Positions 46,333 through 56,690 of a DNA stretch of 64,000 nucleotides are shown here, piece after piece; position 1 is the stretch's first letter; each line of letters starts with the position of its first letter. Origin of the DNA: Fragum whitleyi (taxonomy: Eukaryota > Mollusca > Bivalvia > Cardiida > Cardiidae). The DNA lies in contig OX411548.1 in the NCBI GenBank assembly GCA_948146395.1, positions 62,205,020 to 62,269,019 of the forward strand. The letters are read 5' to 3'. Position numbers and translations under genes: made by a program. The notes below the pieces were generated by a model. The model made no database searches. It was not told the origin of the DNA and worked only from the letters and a program-made list of their open reading frames with translations.

Positions 46333-46433
46333 CTGTAATGGATAATCATGACATCGTCATGATAAATTCTCCAAACCTCGGCCAAATAATACTGGTATCA
46401 AAAGGCACTGATATACCATGCTTTGTGAACACA
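46333..46433 (+). CDS. Candidate coding exon, plus strand
   Basis: A TGTTTTCTTGTCTCAG acceptor and an ACA|GTAAGT donor bound 101 bp. One frame is open right through: VMDNHDIVMINSPNLGQIIL followed by VSKGTDIPCFVNT. It enters with two leftover bases and ends on a codon boundary. An ATG stands at the second codon, so it could also be a first coding exon. The acceptor is only 23 bp from the end of the MITE at 46070, which might have supplied part of the upstream signal. No product recognised and no partner exon located. Confidence 0.4.
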
Positions 46434-46777
46434 GTAAGTTGAGTTTCTTGCTTAGATGAAAACTACATTTGGAAAGAGAGTAATGCTTTAGAAAATAGTT
46501 CTTCAAGCGCGTACTTGGAAGACGCCGAATCGATTAAGCTTATAGCTGCGCGTATCCTTGGAAAAGACTATCCTGTTTTCATTTCATCAGGACTACAATT
46601 TCATTACTTCTAGGCTCCAGCTGCTGCACTTTTTAGGTTAAGGATTATCCGCCCTTTGGTGTCAGCCAAAATGTCGGAAGGGCATGTGTCATCAACGGGG
46701 ATTTAATCTATAACTCTACAATTTTAAAATGTTTGGGATTTTGCGCGCTACCAACTACCCCATTGCAGTAACATTGT

Positions 46778-47035
46778 GTTTGATTGAATTGAATTTGGGT
46801 CTATGCCGCTTCCAACAATCTTTCAGTTTTATCTCGGCGACTGGAGCACCTAACAATGGATTTCCTGGTATGTATCACACAATTACTACTTTTTCATCAT
46901 TTCTTAGCCTCCATTTGTTACCCTGGTGGGAGACAAAATGTTGGAAGGAACTGACTTTTTTGTGAAGTCACCAGAATTTAAACACGTGTTTCCAAAGTGT
47001 GAGTTTGGCGTCCTACCAATTGCTCTGTGACAGCA
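46778..47035 (-). mobile_element. SINE family 1, diverged minus-strand copy
   Basis: GCCGCTTCCAACAATCTTTC, 'ggcgactggagcacctaacaatgga' and a decayed head (GTCCTACCAATTGCTCTGTG) follow the family order in reverse. MITE-A copy 3 begins 27 bp later. Confidence 0.7.
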
Positions 47036-47061
47036 GCATGATACCAAACGACGCTTTGTTA

Positions 47062-47501
47062 CAGTTAAAAACATCGTGAAATTGTCATTCATCTCAATCA
47101 AAACCATTCTAAATCGTTTAATCAGCGATCCAATCATTCATTCCCAACACTCACTCAAACCACACAAAAACGCTCAAACCCATTGAAAAATATAACATCA
47201 AAAATGTCATTCAAAATAAATTTTGATAGAAACAAATCGCGATTTCACTGACAAAATTTAAATTTTTAGCGTAACATAGGTTCTTGAAGAAATAGGAATC
47301 TATGTATAGAAATTGAATGCATTTTTTTAATTAAAGCTGAGGTAATCAATATCACTAATTTTGTTCATCCTGAACAAAATTTGCGATATAGGATTATCTC
47401 CCATTAAATTCACTCAAAACTCTCTTCTCAAACTCCTTCAATTTCGTTCCTAAATAATTCCAAAATCATTCACCTTGTCAATTTCACGATGTTTTTAACT
47501 G
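47062..47501 (+). mobile_element. MITE-A copy 3 (440 bp)
   Basis: TA on both sides; ends CAGTTAAAAACATCGTGAAA and TTTCACGATGTTTTTAACTG are perfect inverted repeats over 20 bp. Hairpin CACTAATTTTGTTCATCC..TGAACAAAATTTGCG. Confidence 0.9.
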
Positions 47502-47504
47502 TAC

Positions 47505-48315
47505 CCTTCTCATAGGTAAAAACACAAGATTTGTAGGGCCTACCTACAGGTCGTTTGACATTGTACTCCGAATTCTAAGGCCAACGTAGCAAGACACACA
47601 AATAACAATTAAAAGAAACAAAAGCTCATAAACAGCAGACATTAATAAGATCTACTCCAAAAATATGATGTATCCCTTTGAATGTGCTTAACTTAGACAC
47701 AGTCTGTCTATTTGAATTCAAAAACGCTTTAACTACTGGCAAAATAAATTGTAGTTATAATGGTATCGAGATAAATGGACAAAATGCACCAGACAGATAA
47801 ATGCATATAGTATTTTGGGGTGTGAAACATGGCTGAATTAATTGGTCAACTGGAGGGTGAAATCGAAATGACAGGGTCATGATTAACAGGAACTGGAATC
47901 ACAAAACAGTTATTTCTCTCTTTTTCTCATTGTTTTTCAACATGATAACCTTCAGTGCATGAAAATCGGGGTTGTTGGAAAACGGATATATTCACAGGTA
48001 CCAAATTACAGAATGATTATGGAAGTAACACATTGTTTTGTTTTATGAATAATATATTTAGATTTTGTGTTTTAGAGTGATAGTTAAGGTCTTTTGTCAA
48101 TTTTATCTCCTTATAGGCAGGTTTTCCAGGGTAATTGACCATTTATAGCTATTCGCTTGGAAGAATGTGTTGCTCTTGTAATAGAGGGAAAGTATGCTCA
48201 GTTTTAAAAAATAGGCCTTGAACAGGGTCAAGGTAAAAATTCGACACGCAGCGTGTATACGCCCATTGGGAAATCGCTCGGACTTTTCCGTAAACTAGAA
48301 AGTACCACGGACGTT
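47505..48315. other. Unannotated stretch
   Basis: No gene or repeat recognised. Confidence 0.35.
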
Positions 48316-48317
48316 TG

Positions 48318-48390
48318 ACTGGCGAGCCTGTCTCAATCTATCGATCCAGTATTGGAGGGGAGCGTAGATTGGGACAGGTTAACCAGTCTA
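48318..48390. repeat. Short fold-back 'GACTGGCGAGCCTGTC', copy 2
   Basis: GACTGGCGAGCCTGTCTCAA pairs with TAGATTGGGACAGGTTAACC-AGTC. Confidence 0.8.
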
Positions 48391-48428
48391 CACGGACGTA
48401 AGTGTAGTAATTTTAGGTCATTTGTATG

Positions 48429-48715
48429 TAATTCGGCTTATAGCGGTACTTCGGTTATTTTTAAAATTCGCTTGAAGAAAAACAGTATCTTATTAATTCT
48501 TTCCGATCTTCTGTGGAGATATTTTGGGCATAGTATAATTTAATGACAACCCGCATTTTTGTTATCAAATTATAATATTCCCACCTTCATACTTTCGTCG
48601 ATTTTGTTTTGTGTAACGTCACCCTTAGCGAGATCGTTGATGTTAGTGACGTCATATAAACCCACGAGCGAAATGACGGGCTTTTATGGCTGCACTCGTA
48701 TTATTCCCGAGGACT
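48429..48715 (+). repeat. Dispersed repeat 'R290', copy 2
   Basis: Matches 40047-40335 in order and orientation; includes GTGACGTCATATAAACCCAC. Confidence 0.7.
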
Positions 48716-48896
48716 AATCCGTAGCATCGCCAAGGGTTCCCGATCGGTATACGCCTACACCAATGACGACATGGGGATGACGTCACTTAAAGCCCCCGTC
48801 TGTGCTCGTGAACATTTCCGAAGTGCAAGACAATGATCTTGGACGTATAAGTACACAAAAACTAGACTTTTATTCTCAAAGATTAGCCTGAATTTG

Positions 48897-49254
48897 TCAT
48901 TCCAACACTCACTCTAATCGATCAAAAATGCTCCAAATGAATAAAAGTATACAATCAACAGCTACACTCAAAATGAATACAAATGGAAAATATCGCGATA
49001 TCACTGACGTAATTGAAATTGATAGCGTCTGATTGGTCCTTGAAGAAATAGGAGGCAATTAACAGAACTTTTATACATATTTTATTAAAGGGAGGTAATG
49101 AATATCGCTAATTTTGTTCATCTTGAACAAAATTAGTGATATTGAATTACCTCCCTTTAATTTCACCTATAACTTGTACCATACACTCACTCAATTTCAT
49201 TCTAAATTCATTCCAAAATCATTCATCTTATTAATTTCACGATGTTTTAAACTG
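48897..49254 (+). mobile_element. MITE-A copy 4 (5'-truncated) with 76-bp hairpin
   Basis: The hairpin 49085-49160 pairs TTAAAGGGAGGTAATGAATA..CGCTAATTTTGTTCA with its reverse complement, with about two mismatches and a TCT loop. Right end TTTCACGATGTTTTAAACTG then TA. Confidence 0.9.
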
Positions 49255-49497
49255 TAGTTTATGACCAAAATGGGTCGCAAGTCTTGCAACTAGGTTATAT
49301 TACTAGAAACGTTTCAAAGTTAAAAATAGGCTGCCAGTGATGGACTGACAGGTCTTTAGTTTTACTAAATAGGTGGAAGGGTTTACCACGTACGCATAGT
49401 TATTGTGTGGGTTATTGTTGTTTAATTTAGTACAACCATTTTTTAAGTACATACTTATAAGTCACACGAATTAGGACAATCTGGGAACTCCGTATAC

Positions 49498-49801
49498 TCA
49501 ATATTTGATTGATTGATTGAGAGGAGTTTATCGCCGCTTTCAACATTTTTTCAGTTATATCGCGGCGGCTGGCGACCCTAACAATGGATTCCTGGTATTT
49601 CTCTCAACCGTATAACCATCACATCCTTTCCTAGCCTTCAGCTGCTATCTCGCATAGGTCTACGGCTATCAACCCATTGATGAGAGACAAATTGTCGCAA
49701 AGAATGAGTGCCGCCGTCGGGGATCGAACCCAGGACCTCTACATTGACAGTCTGCCACGCTACCATTTGCGCTATGACGGCGGCTAAATTTTCAATATTT
49801 G
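49498..49801 (-). mobile_element. SINE family 1, minus-strand copy, perfect 10-bp duplication
   Basis: TCAATATTTG lies at 49498-49507 and 49792-49801. The (GATT)n tail is at left, the tRNA head at right (GGGATCGAACCCAGGACC reversed B-box). Open frames over it are not genes. Confidence 0.9.
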
Positions 49802-49877
49802 GAAAAGAGATTGGATCCAACAAACATCAACATCAGGTCGCATTTCATAGATGTAGAGAATATTCGTTTGATCCAGT

Positions 49878-50160
49878 GTTAGATAGATTTATATTTCAAT
49901 GAGCGAACAACAAGAGCTATATTTTCACTCGCGACAGAGTCACGAGTGAAAATGTAGTATTTGTTATACACGATATGAAATATAATTCTACCTTACTAAA
50001 AAAACAAACAAACAATTGTTCTATTTTTTTTAATGCAAAAAAATAGACAAATGTTATAATTCTAGGACAAATTTTCTTAAATCGCGCCATTTTGCACGTG
50101 ATTGCTATACAACGCTCATGATGACGTCACAAATTGTGATCCTTTTAGATTAGATAGGAT
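49878..50160 (+). repeat. Dispersed hairpin repeat 'H280', copy 2
   Basis: Same order as 38908-39190: hairpin around CGCGACAGAGTCACGAGTGA, then 'ttctatttt', 'ttctaggaca.attttc', and ATGATGACGTCAC. Confidence 0.75.
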
Positions 50161-50175
50161 GAAATGAACAAAAGC

Positions 50176-50412
50176 GGGTTCGATTCCCGGGTTGGCAACC
50201 TTGCACACTTATTGTCTTTCGGGTGAGACGTTAAACCGAGGTCCCGTGGGACGGTACTTTACACCGAGCACGTTAAAGAACTATGGCGGATCTCAGCAGT
50301 AGTTTCGTCATGTATCCTTGCACTTTACCCCGTAAAAGCTTACATTCTTTTGGGAGCGTCGCTCATATGGGCATATTCTACGGTATCGACGATAGATAAA
50401 CGGAAATAAACT
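50176..50412 (+). mobile_element. SINE fragment, family 3
   Basis: Only the B-box half of the head remains (GCGGGTTCGATTCCCGGG). It is followed by 'cgggtgagacgttaaaccgaggtcccgtg', a body common in marine invertebrate SINEs (from memory), and '(a)cacgttaaagaac'. Confidence 0.6.
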
Positions 50413-50502
50413 ATATAGGAATATAGACTAGTAATTCCAGATAAGTTATACAGAAAGCGAAAAATTTCGGCCCTAGTCAGCTCAATCCGCACAGTCGGGG
50501 TA

Positions 50503-50941
50503 CATTAGTAACGTCGTGAAATTGACATTTACCTCAATCAAAACTATTTTAAATCGCCCACCCAGTGCTCCCTTCATTCATTCCAAACACCCACTTCAAT
50601 CATTCAGAAACGCTAAAAAAAATAAACAAAAAAATATAAAAAAGGTTCAAAACCATCGAAATTTCATTCAAATCGATCAAACCTTCCATGCTTTTATTGC
50701 GGGGGGGTGGGGATGTTAAAAGTGTCTGATTGGTACATGAAGACACACACATTGGAAAATACATAGATTTTTTAAAGGGAGGTAATAAATATCGCTAATT
50801 TCGTCCAACATGGACGAAATAAGTGAAATTGGATTACCTTTCTTCAATTTCAGTCAAAACTCGCTCCCCTTATTTATTCCATTCCATTCGGAAATCATTC
50901 CAAAATCAATCACAATGTTAATTTCACGTTGTTGTTAACTG
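50503..50941 (+). mobile_element. MITE-A copy 5, variant hairpin
   Basis: The hairpin reads CGCTAATTTCGTCCAACATG-GACGAAATAAGTG: TTGTTCA of other copies is TCGTCCA, and the opposite arm has the matching change. Right end TTTCACGTTGTTGTTAACTG then TA. Confidence 0.88.
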
Positions 50942-51281
50942 TAGGATTGGTACTTTTTTATCCATCCAAAATGTCCCCTTTGCGCCTGACGGGTCAACTG
51001 GGCGTGTCATACCCTTAATGTGTCACTTTATAGTAATTTCAACTTTTTTTTAAGTCATATTTAATAATTTTCTCAGTCACATTAAAGTCATTCACCAAAC
51101 AGTTTACATGCACTTCTTGCTAGGTCCTAACTTTAATTTTTAATTGTATTATTATATTTTATAATGTTATATTCCAATATTTAGCATGGTATCGAGGACA
51201 AATAAAGATTGGGAACAGATTGGTTTCAACGGCTGTCATACGAAAGTATACTTAACAGAAAACTATGATTAAGAACAGATA

Positions 51282-51633
51282 CAGTAAGAACATCGTGAAA
51301 TTCCCATTCATCTCAATTAAAACCATTTTAAATCGCTCACTCAGCGCTCCATTCATTTATTCAAACACTCACTCAAACCATTGAAAATGCTCCAAAATCA
51401 CTTAAAAAGATAAGATTTAAAACTATAGCTAGGACGTAATTGAAATCATAAGCGTCTGATTGGTTCTTGTAGAAATGGGAAGCTATTGGTGGAATTTGTA
51501 TGTATAATCACCCTCAACAAAATTAGTGATATTGGATTACCACCCTTAAATTTCACTTAAAACTTACTCATCACACAGATTCAATTTCATTCTAAAATCA
51601 TTCACATAGTCAATTTTGCGATTGTACTTACTG
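51282..51633 (+). mobile_element. MITE-A copy 6 (left hairpin arm lost)
   Basis: TA flanks; starts CAGTAAGAACATCGTGAAAT. Only the right arm CAACAAAATTAGTGATATTG remains. Same 352-bp size class as copy 1, with the other arm missing. Confidence 0.82.
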
Positions 51634-51659
51634 TAACCGTGAAATATGTGTAACAATAG

Positions 51660-52330
51660 ATAAAAATTGAATAAATACAAATAAATACAAATACAAATAT
51701 TTTATTGGTCTAAAATCCAATGATAGGACTGTCACCACAAATACAAAACAGATCATACAATAAATAAAGATTAGCAAATGACATGAATTAAATGTAGTAG
51801 AGAGTCGCTGTTAAAACAAAAGGAACATCAAGGTCCCATCGACATTTTCATAAAAACATATTGGTGAGAAAGTAGCATTAAATTCATAAATGTAGCGAAT
51901 AGCATGGCTTAAATAGTGATAAAGAATCACCTTAAACAGCTAAGAGAAGCACTTATTACTAGACAGCATATTGATTTAGCCACGGATCCTAAATGTACAT
52001 ATACATACATAGAGTCCCTGATTTAGCTTTACAGAACCTTTTCAACCACTTGTATCTTTATCGAGGACCCAAAGCAACACTGTCGCAAGTGCCCATACAA
52101 ATATGGGCACTCACACCAGTGCCGCTCCAAGCCCTAAACACAGAAATATTAGAGCATGACTTATAAAGAATTTAAAGAGATCTAATATACAGCTTTAACA
52201 GGCTACCTCTACCTCTCAGAAAACTCCTTCATAGTCTTTGTTAAAATCTCTAGAAATAAAACATATATGTTTATATAATTAATAAACCACCAGAAAGTCT
52301 GGAATCAAAGGATCACGGTAGTCAAGCTCA
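51660..52330 (-). mobile_element. Possible LINE 3' end
   Basis: On the minus strand the sequence closes with GACCAATAAAATATTTGTAT and a short TTTGTA/TATTTG tail (51665-51705), as seen at 3' ends of some non-LTR elements. Upstream is a non-coding region with a GTGCCCATATTTGTATGGGC hairpin (about 52088-52112). No reverse-transcriptase domain is visible, so the call rests on the tail alone. Confidence 0.35.
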
Positions 52331-52715
52331 AAACCAACTGCCAATCAAATTAAGAAAATGTGAAAAGGTGATCTGTGTTTTTAAACAAATCAATTTGCAC
52401 GCTTTTGATTGGTAATTCCTCTTTCGTGAAATAAGATTCGCGCTTTTATAAGACGTCGACCAAACCGAACAAACAACAAAACCATGGATCTTGGCTTCAT
52501 AATTCAGAATTTGAGAAAGTAGGTCTGAAATTACATCATTTGCTTACCAAAATATTTGGGTTCAAGAGCATGTCACATGTAAGGCAATCACCTTTTAACA
52601 GTTGAAAGGACAAGTACAAGTTCAAGGCTACGGCATCATGCCAGATAAATGACAAAACTTCTACCAACAAGTTAAAGAAAAACAAAATAAAAATATTAAA
52701 CCAAAGATGTACTCG

Positions 52716-52945
52716 TTAACCCTTTGCTGTTTAATCCCTGCTTTTACGTACCTGTGGTTTTATAATTGAGAAAAACATTGTGAAAAAAAGAAGAAATTGC
52801 TTCTGACAAGCAATTTCTTCTTTTTCCACACTATTTTCTACCCTTAAGAATGGTTATTTTTCAAATTAAATCCACTTTAAATTTTCGGCTGCAAAACCTT
52901 TGAATTTGGACAGGTCCAAAATTTTGTAAAACAGGAAAGTGTTAA
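52716..52945. mobile_element. piggyBac-like TTAA MITE, copy 2 (230 bp)
   Basis: Closely matches the copy at 32235: same TTAA flanks, CCCTTTGCTGTTTAATCCCT end, and hairpin AAATTGCTTCTGACAAGCAATTT. Confidence 0.88.
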
Positions 52946-53327
52946 ACACGAATGCCACTGTCACTGCCATTTTTTTCGGAAATACTAGCCTATTACAATG
53001 TGGAATGTTAACAGCAAAATGCGAAATTAAATGTAAAGTCGAAATTATCCAATACTTGACATTTGAACATAACATTGACATTGACTGATGACCTTGATGA
53101 CCTTGAAGTTCGCGCCAACAGAGGTTAAGAAGCAATTGTCGTTTAAACGTGTACAAAATTGTATCTTGAAACTAAAACGATTAAAGTATTTAGCAAGGAG
53201 ACCACGTTTCATCGTTGGGTAACCAAAATCTCGCATTTTCAGCTTTTTAAACCCACCGACGATAGCGAATCAATGTACAGAAAACTTCTTTTACACCATC
53301 CTAAATCGACTATATATAGAAACTATA

Positions 53328-54841
53328 CTCAGCAAAAATAAAAAGTTTCCACTTGTCTTTTTTTGATTATTTCAATAATTCGTAAAAATATGGTATCAAT
53401 AGCTGAACTAACATGTTTTCAGGCCTATTTTGCCTTGTCCCTTTGTAAAAGATTGTGTGCAATCAGCCATATCCCTAAAATACACCCGTCAGCTATATTC
53501 TGTTTTTCCACGTGCATTGGCCCAATGTGTATCACTAGACAATTGTTTTTGGTGTGAAAGCATCTCTGACGAAGTGTCTTTAGAAAATCATGTTGATTTT
53601 TCCATAGATATATGCCACGCTTAAATAATGAGCAACGTAACCAAGCAATAGGAATGCTTAATGCAGGCCAAACAGTTAGTGCTGTAAGCCGAGTCTTTTG
53701 GTGCTATTCAAAAATTGGTCGTTCGTTTTGTTCAATTCGGCAACGTTAGAGACCGTCCTCGTAGTGGTAGACCTCGTGTGACAACGGTGAGACAAGACCG
53801 TTTTATTACGTTGACGCATTTACGTCATCGTTTCTTATTCGCCACTGTCACAGGGAGAAGACTCGGAATATCTGTACAGACTGTAAGAAATAGACTTAGA
53901 GCTAGGAACAGGCCAGTACGCGCTTTCGGACCGTACTATGGTCAAATTTTGACAATGGCCTATAGAGCTGCTAGAATGGATTGGTGTCGACGTTTAAGGT
54001 TAAGACGTGCTGACTGGAACAATGTGCTATTTACCGACTAGGTTTAATTTAAGCCATGCAGATGGTCGTTTAAGGGTTTACCGTAGTAGGATAGGAGAGC
54101 GCTATGCTGATGCATGTGTCCTTCCATGAAATCGGTTTGTTGGAGGCAGTGTGGTGGTATGGGGTGGTATTATGGGGGCTCCAAGACACGTCTTATTACA
54201 GTGAATGGTAATTTGAATGCTCAAGAGTATATTGACAAAATTCTTACGCCAGAAGCAGTACCTTTTATTCTTAGACAACCTCACCAAGTAACACTGATGC
54301 AAGATAATGCAAGGCCGCACACTGCAAGATTAACCCAGCAATTTCTCCAACGCCACGGCATAACACTTCTCCAATGGCCCTCCAACAGTCCAGGTTTAAA
54401 CCCAATCGAACATATCTGGGATGAAATGGGTAGGACTGTACATGGGCGAGACTTGATGTCCATTCAGGACCTGCGAGATGCCCTACAAGATGCATGGAAC
54501 ATCTTAATTCCTAATGTCATACGACGCTACGTAAACAGCATGCGTAGAATACAAGCAGTTCCTGCTAGTTAAGGCGGCTACAAGCGATGTTGAACGATAT
54601 CCAGACCATAAACACCCGTCTAACACTCCATTGAATACTCTTTCATTACCTTGTGATTTTTAAAATTGACCCCCTCCACAGGATCGCGCTTGTTATTCGG
54701 TAAAATGGGAATCAAATCAATTTAAAAAATAATCACCAAATAGACAAATGGTTGGGCTTTAAAATTTCAATAGCAATAACTGTCATGCTTTTCGGAAAAA
54801 AATAACTTTTTTAAGATTGTATACTTTTTATTTTTGCACAG
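53328..54841 (+). mobile_element. Tc1/mariner element, 1514 bp, defective
   Basis: Ends are CTCAGCAAAAATAAAAAGT (left) and, inverted at the right, CTGTGCAAAAATAAAAAGT, 17 of 19 matching. TA lies on both sides (53326-53327 and 54842-54843). The size and structure are typical for the superfamily. It holds a single transposase remnant (53612-54572). TIRs close to each other in sequence mean transposase supplied in trans could still have moved it. Confidence 0.9.
53612..54572 (+). pseudogene. Tc1-like DD34E transposase, broken
   Basis: The N-terminal part starts MPRLNNEQRNQAIGMLNAGQ, a helix-turn-helix beginning common in Tc1 transposases. A frame change near 53690 leads to RDRPRSGRPRVTT (the GRPR hook) and the second helix-turn-helix region. 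The first catalytic Asp is in VLFTD; the next codon is TAG with a frame change (54038-54042). A stop lies at 54127-54129 and a further frame change at about 54150-54185. The second Asp is in LMQDNARPHTARL and the Glu in LNPIEHIWDEMG, with exactly 34 residues between, so DD34E. At least one stop and three frame changes make it inactive. Normal role: cut-and-paste transposition at TA. Confidence 0.93.
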
Positions 54842-54941
54842 TATCAATTAAATTTTAATAAAACACTCAGTATTTCAATATTTCGGTAAAATTTGCATTT
54901 TCAAGAAAATTGAAACAAATCTTAATACTATGTCTTATATA

Positions 54942-55762
54942 CTTGGTTCCAAAAGAAAGTGTGCAGTTTCACTTATTGGTTTTCCTTATTTTTTGTAAAA
55001 TAGGAGGAACTCTTGCTTGTAAAGTATGTTGCATGTTTTAGATGTCTTAGAAACAAGGTATGAAATCCAATTTGGAAAAAAAATGCGTAGGCCTATACTG
55101 TGTGCACTTGTTCAGCACATATGGTGTTGAGATTGGCCCTTCTAGAATTTCTTTTCTGGAAAAGAGAAATTTTCTTTTACGATATACCATAATTTGACTA
55201 GGGACATCCTACTATTTCCAAACAGAAGTTTGAGTTTACGTACAGACCTCACACCTGCGCCAACGTTAGAAATCGCTACGTTGATAGTTCAATAACGTCA
55301 GATACAACAGTGCAATAGCGTTATACATTATTAGTTGATACATAGCAGAGGAAGCTCAAGCAGATACATACGATTTCTATTTGAGTATGACCTCTAATTT
55401 AATTTTATGGACAGTTTATGGACGGGGTTAAATTTCTCCCACACACGAAAATTGTACGTAAACCTACCTCATTTTATAGTGTACATTTGTTATTCAGATG
55501 TGAATTTATTACACGGCAGGATTCAGGAATTGAACTGAATGCAATTCCAAATTAGTTATTCATCAACTGTGTGATAAAAAAACAAATCACTCAAAATCAA
55601 AGATCATTTACTAGCCTAAAGTCAATAAGTTCCGTGTGCCTTATTCTCAAAGTACCGATGGTCAATAGTACCGAGGTGTATCATGCAAGTTTTGTGGCGG
55701 TATATTGAGAAAGTTTGGAGATATTCGAATTTTAAAAGTGCACACTTTCTTTTGGAACTGAG
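54942..55762. mobile_element. Non-autonomous TA-flanked element, 821 bp
   Basis: Left CTTGGTTCCAAAAGAAAGTG-TGCA and right (reverse complement) CTCAGTTCCAAAAGAAAGTG-TGCA pair over about 24 bp with two mismatches. TA lies at both ends. Starts only 100 bp after the Tc1 element but shares no TIR body with it. No open frame. Confidence 0.85.
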
Positions 55763-55769
55763 TATATTA

Positions 55770-56690
55770 TTATGAAGCAGCGTTAGATTTTGCTTCATTC
55801 ACAAAGGACAGTTTTTGCCGAAATATTAAAATATCAAGTGTTTTTAATAAATGTTTATTCTATTCCATTCGGAATGATTTTGTGAAGTTTTATCTATAAA
55901 TTTTTAAAAGTGATCAATTATCCAAAAGAGATGCTTCACCACGACCTGAAATGAAATGGACCGTTTTCTAGGCACAGCACTGCCTGTCCTACAAAAACAT
56001 GATTGTTTATTCATTGTTCGATATCCCTTCAAAAGTTATGCTGCATGGCGCCCTGAGGGGTCCACCCTGATTTTGTCGAACGTTTCTAGACCATACATTA
56101 CGTGCTGGAAAGTATTGTCTGTGGATTGCTTAAATTAACCTGACAAAGCGTGGCGGAAATGTGCAGTTAATGACAACCATATTTCCATTCCTATAAATTT
56201 GGTCTTGTTACCCTTTGCCTTGGGGATGTAGCTTAACCGTCACGTTAAATGGCGAAAAGTTTCAAGATATTGGTTTCTGACTAAAGTTCGCGAACGCGTG
56301 TATTATAACCGTTTGAAAAAGAAAAAAAACCCAAAGGCAATTGACGTGATTGGAAAACGTGAACATTTTTCAGGAGCTTGTCATTTGGCCGATTTAATAT
56401 TTTCAGGTTCTTGTCATTCGTTCGTAACGAAACGCATCTTCAAATTTAGACAGTTAAATATGTGATCCGTGAGGCAAAATGGAAAGCATCTGGACCGTGC
56501 GTATAATGTCAATCCTAGTCAGACTGCGCGGACCGCTCTTGCTGAGTGATGTTTAAGGTAACTGCGGACACATAGAGGGCCATTTAAGGTTCAAAATTTA
56601 ATTGTCTGCAAATCTTGCCTAATGCGATTAAACTGAACTTTGAAAAAGCCGCTTCCATAGCCGCGGTCATTAAATGGGATTTCATAACGT
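55770..56690. other. Unannotated stretch
   Basis: A fragment of the 28311 MITE lies at about 56470-56550. The 60-codon frame at 55956 (MDRFLGTALPVLQKHDCLFI) has no support and is left uncalled. Confidence 0.35.

Noticed and set aside
46729..46965. 78-codon frame as a gene
   Set aside because: Overlaps a diverged minus-strand SINE copy.
49638..49902. Frames such as the one containing GIEPRTSTLTVCHATICAM
   Set aside because: This is the reverse SINE head read as protein.
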